A stretch of 12,318 nucleotides of DNA. Source: an uncultured Lentisphaeria bacterium. Its GTDB lineage: Bacteria; Verrucomicrobiota; Lentisphaeria; Victivallales; Victivallaceae. The notes below the pieces were generated by a model. The model made no database searches. It was not told the DNA's origin and worked only from the letters and a program-made list of their open reading frames with translations. Shown here one piece after another: positions 6,958 to 12,318 of the stretch (position 1 is the first letter of the stretch; each line of letters begins with the position of its first letter). Location of the stretch: assembly GCA_937888615.1 (NCBI GenBank), contig CALABZ010000007.1:1-12318 (forward strand), given 5' to 3'. Made by a program: the position numbers and the translations under genes.

Positions 6958-7018
6958 ATTTTCACTTTTCCTTTACCCCATGTGTTTACTTGAGGCTCGT
7001 ACACGAATTTCACTTCCG

Positions 7019-7038
7019 GGAACGGTTTCAGCCGTTCC
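7019..7038 (-). other. Hairpin enclosing the kinase stop codon
   Basis: A perfect 7-base inverted repeat, GGAACGG / CCGTTCC, with a 6-base loop. On the minus strand the loop contains the TGA stop of the histidine kinase. No T run follows on the minus strand, so it does not look like a standard intrinsic terminator. It could stabilise the transcript end or modulate read-through to the flavoprotein gene, or be chance. Confidence 0.3.
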
Positions 7039-10000
7039 TTGTATATCGGTCAAGGATCGTCTTCAGTTTCTTCACATCGACTGGTTTTGTTATATAATCA
7101 TCCATACCGACTTCATAACATTTTTCCATTTCTTCTTTCATTGCCGCGGCAGTCAACGCGATGATAGGGACATGCCGTTCCGAAGTCCGTTCCAATTCAC
7201 GAATTTCCATAGTCGTTTCAAACCCGTCCATTTCAGGCATCTGCACATCCATCAAGATCAGATCGGGATTGAGATCCTGGTATTTCTGCAGGGCGATTTT
7301 GCCGTTTTCAGCTTCGAGAATCACCGGGTTGCGGAATAATTTTGACAGCAATACTTTCATCAGCATCATATTCACATAAACATCTTCCGCCACCAGTATC
7401 ACCAGTTCAGGTTCGACATCCTTGGTCGCGGTGTCCGCCGCGGGCGCGGGCTTGGCCTTGCCGTCAATCAATTCTTGTTTTGTCGGTTCGCAGGCTGCGG
7501 CGAAACAGGCAAACAGTTGTTCCTGTTTCACCGGTTTGGCGATGCAGAAGCGAACGCCGAGATCATCGCATTTTTTGTGGACGTCCGGATCGTCGGAAGA
7601 AGAATACAGCAGAATCATCGGCTGTTGTTCAGGCACCAGTTTCAACTTTTCCCGGATCAGGCGGATGGTTTCCAGCCCGTCCATGTAAGGCATATTGTAG
7701 TCGCAGATAATGATATCGAAGGATTTTGACGTTTCCAGTACCTTCAATGCCGTCAAGCCGTCGGCGCAGGATTCACACGTAATATCCCAATTAGCCAGCA
7801 TGTGCTCCAGGATCAGCCGATTGTTGGCGTTGTCGTCAATTATCAGGCAGCGTTTGATGTGGGATATGTCCTCATAGCCGCGAGCCTCCCCGCATTCGGT
7901 GTCGGCGGTCAGGTCAAAGAAGAATGTGGAACCCTCTCCCGCTACGCTCTTCACCTGAATCTTGCCCCCCATCTTCCGTACCACCATATCGGATATGATC
8001 AGCCCCAGACCGGTGCCGCCAAATCTGCGCGTGGTGGAGGTGTCGGCCTGGGAAAAGGCCTTGAACAGCTTTTCCCTTTGCGCCTCGGTGATGCCGATGC
8101 CCGTGTCCCGAACCGAGATCGAAAAAGTCCCCCGGTCGTTGTCAAGAGGATTATAGCGCACTTTGAGCTCCACTTCACCTTTTTCCGTGAACTTGACGGC
8201 ATTGCCCAGCAGGTTGACAAGAACCTGATTCAGGCGGATTGGGTCAACCATGGAGAAACGGGGCATGGAGTTGTCCAGGTCCAGCAGGATTTCAAGTTTC
8301 TTCTTTTCCGCGGTGAATTTGACGATATCCACGCTTTGCTCAAATAACAGAAACATGTCGGTCTTGATGATTTCCAGCGTCATCATTCCCGCTTCGATTT
8401 TGGAAAAATCAAGAATGTCGGTGATAATGTTAAGCAGTGCGTGTCCCGACACATTGGCGTTTTCCACATAAAGCTGCTGTTCCGGAGAAAGCTCCGTGTT
8501 CCTGAGCAGGTCGGTAAAGCCGATCAATCCGTTCAGGGGCGTGCGGATCTCATGGCTCATGTTGGCCAGAAATTCCGACTTGGCCTTACTGGCCGCCTCG
8601 GCCTGTTCTTTGGCGATTTTAATTGCCTCTTCCGCCTTTTTCTGCTCGGTGATATCACTGTGTGATCCTGCCATGCGGAAAGGCCGGTTTGCCTTATCGC
8701 GTATTGCCGCTCCCCGGGAAAGTATCCACCGCAAGGAGCCATTCTTATGCTTCATGCGAAACTGGATGGAATACTCTTTTATCTCACCATTGAGATATCG
8801 CTGGATATATTCATTTACCCTTTCGCGATCATCTTCAAAGATAAGCTGTTTAAGAGTGTCGAAGTTGTTTTTAAGCTCATGATCCTTATAACCAAGCATC
8901 TGTTTCCACCTCGGCGACAGGTAAACTTCGTTCGTTAAAATATCCCAATCCCAAATGCCGTCATGGGCGCCGTTTACAGCAAGCTCAAACCGCTCGTTTG
9001 CCTTGGCCAGCGCTTCATCCATCCGCTTGCGCTCGGTGATGTCCTGATTTACTCCGTATACTTTGACCGTTTTGCCGGTACTGTCCTTGACAATGAAGTA
9101 TTTGACGGCAAGATATCCGACGCTGCCATCGGCATAAAGCATGCGGTGTTCGAGATAGCGGTGGAAATCGGGGGCGTCGGTCTCCTGGGCTTTCTGAGTT
9201 TCTTCGCCAACCATGAGCGCATCGTCAGGATACACAAAGCGTCCGGCATAATCGGCGATGGACATTTGGTAGCCGCCAACTTCCTCGGCTGTCGTCCGGA
9301 AAATCGCATAAAAGCTGTCCGAGAAGGTGAAAATTCCGCTGGCTGTATCCAGTTCCCAGTAACCCAGCTTGGCGATGTCCACAGCGCTCGCAAGCTTTGC
9401 CTCGCTTGTCTTGAGCGCGTCCTCTGCCAGTTTTCGTGATATGGCCAATCCGATATCCGCGGCGATGTCTTCCAGTATTTCAATTGTTCCGAGGTTGAAT
9501 TCCCCTTTCCGCTTGCAGCTTAGATGCATAAGCCCTACAATCTTGCCTTTGTTGTGGAGCGGTATCAGAGCTATGGAAGCATAGCGCTGGTGGAGGTCAA
9601 GCGACGTGGATGATTCGGATGATTCGTTGGTCCAAAAACTTCCTCCTTTGGTAAAGAGCGGATCTGTGGGGTCGGTTTTGCCGGAGATGACCAGACCGTA
9701 GACGGATTCCAATCTGACATTGCCGTCCTTGTCGCGGCAAACGCCGCCGTCCTTCCTATGTTCAATCAACGAGTTTTCGGCCATGAGATACTCATCAGAA
9801 AACCCTTCCTGCGCGAGATACGGAAAATCCTTGCCGTTTTGCATACGCAACCCGACGGCATCGACTCCGATTTTGGTCCTCACCAAAGCAATAATGTCCC
9901 GGATGGCTTCGCCCAGGTCGCTAAAATCGTTGAGAATCCTCAGTATCTCCCGACTCAGCTCACGATATTTTTCGGCTCTCTTGCGTTCGGTGATGTCGTC

Positions 10001-12318
10001 AAAAATCGTGGCGAAACAACCTTCGCCGACTCGATAGGCGCTTATGGCATAGTACCGGTCAAGTTGCTCTGAATATTCCTCGAAGCTGACCGGCTCGCCG
10101 GAGAGCACCACCTGGCCATAGACATTGATGAATGGGGTCTTCTCAATGCCGGGCAGAATCTCGGTGATGCGATGTCCCAGCACATCGGCTTGTTTCAACC
10201 CGGTATGCTTTTCAAAGGCCGGATTGACGCTCAGAAAAATGTAGTCAATCGGCTTGCCCGCCTCATCCAACACGATCTTATGCACGGATATGGCCGAAAG
10301 CGCATTGTCTCCGAGCAGACGATAACGCTCTTCGCTGGCCCGCAACGCCTCCCGCTGCCGGTATTCCTCGGTCACATCGCGGAAAACCAGTACCGCGCCA
10401 CAGACCGTGCCGGAGATGTCCTTTATGGGGGCGCAACTGTCGGCTATCTGACGCTCCGTACCATCTTTGGCGATAAGCGCCGTATGATTGGCCAGATCGA
10501 TGTTAACACCTTCGGCAATGGCACGAAAGACCGGATTGTCAACTGTCTCGCGGGTATGAACGTTGACGATTCGGAATACCTCCTGAATCGGCCGGCCGGC
10601 CGCCCCGGTGAGCGTTTCGGCCGCGGCGTTGAGTGCCACCACCGCACCGGTCATATCACAAGCAATCACTCCGTCGCCGATTGAGCGAAGGGTTGCTGCA
10701 AGATGCTGCTCGCTCTTTCGCAAATGTTCCTCTTGAGCACAGATGCTCGTATCGGTACGGCGCAGCATCACGAAGTTCAGGCCAAGCAGCATCGCAAGAA
10801 TAACGGCACTCACAATTCCGCCTAAAGTTATATCGCGGTTGAATGCCGCTTTCAGGGTGGTGATGTCGTTCATGACCAGCAAGTCGCCGAACTCTTTGCC
10901 GGAGGCATCGGCAAGCGGCGATACCGTTATGCTCCAGTCCCTGTCGCTATCTACGATATGCCGACCCGTTCCATCGTGATGATCGCCCAATGGATCATGG
11001 TCAACCAGTTTCGCAAAAACATCAGGCAAGCGGTTATTGCTTGCATAGATGATCACGCTGTTTCGCAAACGCGCCCAGCCGTCTTGGCCCTGAAAACGTA
11101 TTTCCGTTTTCCCGGCCTCGCGTTGGATCGCATCTTTTTTTATGCTGACGGCGATTTCCACTCCAGGCGGCATCCGCAGTTTTCCCAGAATATCATCAAT
11201 TCCCTCTCCCAGCTCGACGTATCCCACGAGGCGTCGGCCGTCAAAGACGGGCTGAACCACCCGCAGCGTGGCCGTACCCGCCGATCCCCCTTCGATTCCC
11301 CATGCAGGCCGGCCCGTACGTTCCGCCTCTACGACCGCAAGGCGCTCAATCTTGTCGCCGCGTAATTCCGGTTCGTGAGCCCTGAACAGACAGACGCGAT
11401 TCGCGTCATAAAAAAGGAGGTGGGTCAAGGATTTTTCCCGGCGCAGCGCCTCGAACAAGCCAAGCCAGTCGGTCTGAAGACGCTCCGAATTTCTGGCGCT
11501 CAGCGCCTCGCGTGTGCGTGGGTCTGACGCGATGGACTGCGCGACCATGTACAGTCCGCTGGTCTGCTGTTTCAGCGCGGTCTTAAAGTTTCCCGCAACC
11601 GTGTCACTCACAAAGGCGGTTCTTTCGATCACATGATTATAATGCTGCCGCCACAGAAGAAAAGCCGAGCCGGCAATTAACGCCAGAAGCATAACCGCCA
11701 GAAACGGCAGCAGACGGCGCATAACCGGCTTGGGTGAGGCGGAAACCTGTCTGGTGGCAAGCAATGCCGTAACCAGGCCGATCATCATGAGTAAAATCAT
11801 TCCCACGGGCAAGGCGGCCCGGGCGGCCACACGCCATTTCCAGTCGCGGGCGGCGATATCGATGCCCAGCACGGCAGGCACCGCGCCGCCTTGCGGATTG
11901 ATCAGCGGAACCATGGCGCTGATCCACGTTCCCCATCGGTCAGATGACGGACCGACGACCGACGCGACCTTTTCCTCAAAAACATGAAGATCCTCTGCCG
12001 ATGCCTCCCCGTACTCCTGTCCGGGCGGCGAATAGCCCATGGAATCAACCGGCTCGCTGTCGACAAAGAAAAATACCGTTCCATCCGTCTTGCGCCCCAT
12101 GAGATAGATGTAGCGGCAGTCCGGTTGGCTCGCACGGATGGCGGCGAACTGTTTCTTGAGTTGCAGATAGTCTGTGGATTCGAGGTCGGTATTCGAACCG
12201 GTCAAAGCTTTGACGCTTGCCATATTCACAGCATTGGCCGCCAATTGCGCGCGCCCCAACAGCTCCTCGCGCATGTCGCGTTCCGCACGCGCAATCTCGA
12301 TCGGCACGCTCCGCCCAT
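7028..12318 (-). CDS. Hybrid sensor histidine kinase, multi-PAS/GAF, two receivers (5' end outside window)
   Basis: The frame is open to the right edge. The first in-window start is GTG at 12307, giving 1759 residues, but three codons precede it in frame and an N-terminal membrane helix seems missing, so the gene is partial. Numbering from 12307: sensor region 1 (1-160, with [20 protein letters not shown]); membrane helices 163-184 and 197-218; sensor region 2 (about 220-490); helix 493-515; PAS domains at about 535-655, 660-776, 960-1090 and 1095-1220; a GAF domain at 785-945. Then comes HisKA with [10 protein letters not shown] (phospho-acceptor His1252), and HATPase_c (about 1345-1460) with [15 protein letters not shown] and GTGLGL. 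Two receivers follow, with Asp1536 ([10 protein letters not shown]) and Asp1687 ([10 protein letters not shown]), both keeping their Lys (AKP, TKP). All catalytic motifs look intact. It has no HPt or output domain, so it needs an external partner. Ligand unknown. Confidence 0.95.
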   Translation of the reverse strand, partial: GRSVPIEIARAERDMREELLGRAQLAANAVNMASVKALTGSNTDLESTDYLQLKKQFAAIRASQPDCRYIYLMGRKTDGTVFFFVDSEPVDSMGYSPPGQEYGEASAEDLHVFEEKVASVVGPSSDRWGTWISAMVPLINPQGGAVPAVLGIDIAARDWKWRVAARAALPVGMILLMMIGLVTALLATRQVSASPKPVMRRLLPFLAVMLLALIAGSAFLLWRQHYNHVIERTAFVSDTVAGNFKTALKQQTSGLYMVAQSIASDPRTREALSARNSERLQTDWLGLFEALRREKSLTHLLFYDANRVCLFRAHEPELRGDKIERLAVVEAERTGRPAWGIEGGSAGTATLRVVQPVFDGRRLVGYVELGEGIDDILGKLRMPPGVEIAVSIKKDAIQREAGKTEIRFQGQDGWARLRNSVIIYASNNRLPDVFAKLVDHDPLGDHHDGTGRHIVDSDRDWSITVSPLADASGKEFGDLLVMNDITTLKAAFNRDITLGGIVSAVILAMLLGLNFVMLRRTDTSICAQEEHLRKSEQHLAATLRSIGDGVIACDMTGAVVALNAAAETLTGAAGRPIQEVFRIVNVHTRETVDNPVFRAIAEGVNIDLANHTALIAKDGTERQIADSCAPIKDISGTVCGAVLVFRDVTEEYRQREALRASEERYRLLGDNALSAISVHKIVLDEAGKPIDYIFLSVNPAFEKHTGLKQADVLGHRITEILPGIEKTPFINVYGQVVLSGEPVSFEEYSEQLDRYYAISAYRVGEGCFATIFDDITERKRAEKYRELSREILRILNDFSDLGEAIRDIIALVRTKIGVDAVGLRMQNGKDFPYLAQEGFSDEYLMAENSLIEHRKDGGVCRDKDGNVRLESVYGLVISGKTDPTDPLFTKGGSFWTNESSESSTSLDLHQRYASIALIPLHNKGKIVGLMHLSCKRKGEFNLGTIEILEDIAADIGLAISRKLAEDALKTSEAKLASAVDIAKLGYWELDTASGIFTFSDSFYAIFRTTAEEVGGYQMSIADYAGRFVYPDDALMVGEETQKAQETDAPDFHRYLEHRMLYADGSVGYLAVKYFIVKDSTGKTVKVYGVNQDITERKRMDEALAKANERFELAVNGAHDGIWDWDILTNEVYLSPRWKQMLGYKDHELKNNFDTLKQLIFEDDRERVNEYIQRYLNGEIKEYSIQFRMKHKNGSLRWILSRGAAIRDKANRPFRMAGSHSDITEQKKAEEAIKIAKEQAEAASKAKSEFLANMSHEIRTPLNGLIGFTDLLRNTELSPEQQLYVENANVSGHALLNIITDILDFSKIEAGMMTLEIIKTDMFLLFEQSVDIVKFTAEKKKLEILLDLDNSMPRFSMVDPIRLNQVLVNLLGNAVKFTEKGEVELKVRYNPLDNDRGTFSISVRDTGIGITEAQREKLFKAFSQADTSTTRRFGGTGLGLIISDMVVRKMGGKIQVKSVAGEGSTFFFDLTADTECGEARGYEDISHIKRCLIIDDNANNRLILEHMLANWDITCESCADGLTALKVLETSKSFDIIICDYNMPYMDGLETIRLIREKLKLVPEQQPMILLYSSSDDPDVHKKCDDLGVRFCIAKPVKQEQLFACFAAACEPTKQELIDGKAKPAPAADTATKDVEPELVILVAEDVYVNMMLMKVLLSKLFRNPVILEAENGKIALQKYQDLNPDLILMDVQMPEMDGFETTMEIRELERTSERHVPIIALTAAAMKEEMEKCYEVGMDDYITKPVDVKKLKTILDRYTRNG

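Noticed and set aside
7342..8347. Long plus-strand open frames opposite the histidine kinase (for example 7342-7710 and 7802-8347)
   Set aside because: They lie fully antisense to conserved HisKA, HATPase and receiver coding sequence and show no recognisable domain; such frames are common opposite GC-richer genes.
10172..10684. 170-codon plus-strand open frame opposite the PAS region of the kinase
   Set aside because: Antisense to clear PAS-domain coding sequence, with no motif of its own.

Overview
The window looks like chromosomal DNA of a Gram-negative, probably anaerobic environmental bacterium. Codon use is mixed and GC is moderate: visibly AT-richer over roughly 1-6400 and GC-richer over the large kinase at 7028-12318. 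The gene families fit Deltaproteobacteria or the Lentisphaerota/Verrucomicrobiota side of the tree, but no marker gene is present, so this is only an impression.

Left part (1-5715, plus strand): five closely packed genes that read as one operon. They are (1) the C-terminal part of a coiled-coil protein with a single C-terminal membrane helix, family not recognised; (2) an HPr-kinase-like P-loop protein resembling ScmC of the SynChlorMet cassettes and the PadeK-type kinases of lasso-peptide clusters; (3) a small SipW/Sec11-type serine peptidase (S24/S26) without any membrane helix; (4) a full-length half-size ABC exporter with fused permease and ATPase; (5) a nucleotidyltransferase-fold protein of the NTP_transf_5 type. 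Genes 2 to 5 are typical companions of ribosomally made, modified peptides (lasso peptides and PqqD/radical-SAM cassettes). A plausible division of labour is phosphorylation, transfer onto or beyond that phosphate, cleavage, and export of a peptide. No precursor, PqqD-like chaperone, transglutaminase-like B protein, cyclase or radical SAM enzyme lies in the window. They may lie upstream of position 1, where the operon continues, or the set may be a variant.

Middle (5716-6031): about 316 bases without a convincing gene. It holds an 18-base directly repeated sequence (two copies 35 bases apart) that resembles the outer ends of IS256-type insertion sequences, without a transposase. After it comes a small stand-alone VOC (glyoxalase-fold) gene at 6032-6400.

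Right part (6421-12318, minus strand): a flavodoxin-like FMN protein with a four-cysteine motif lies downstream of a very large hybrid sensor histidine kinase. The kinase runs off the right edge. It has two predicted extracytoplasmic sensor regions, three visible membrane helices, four PAS domains, one GAF domain, HisKA and HATPase modules and two receiver domains. No partner response regulator with an output domain is visible.
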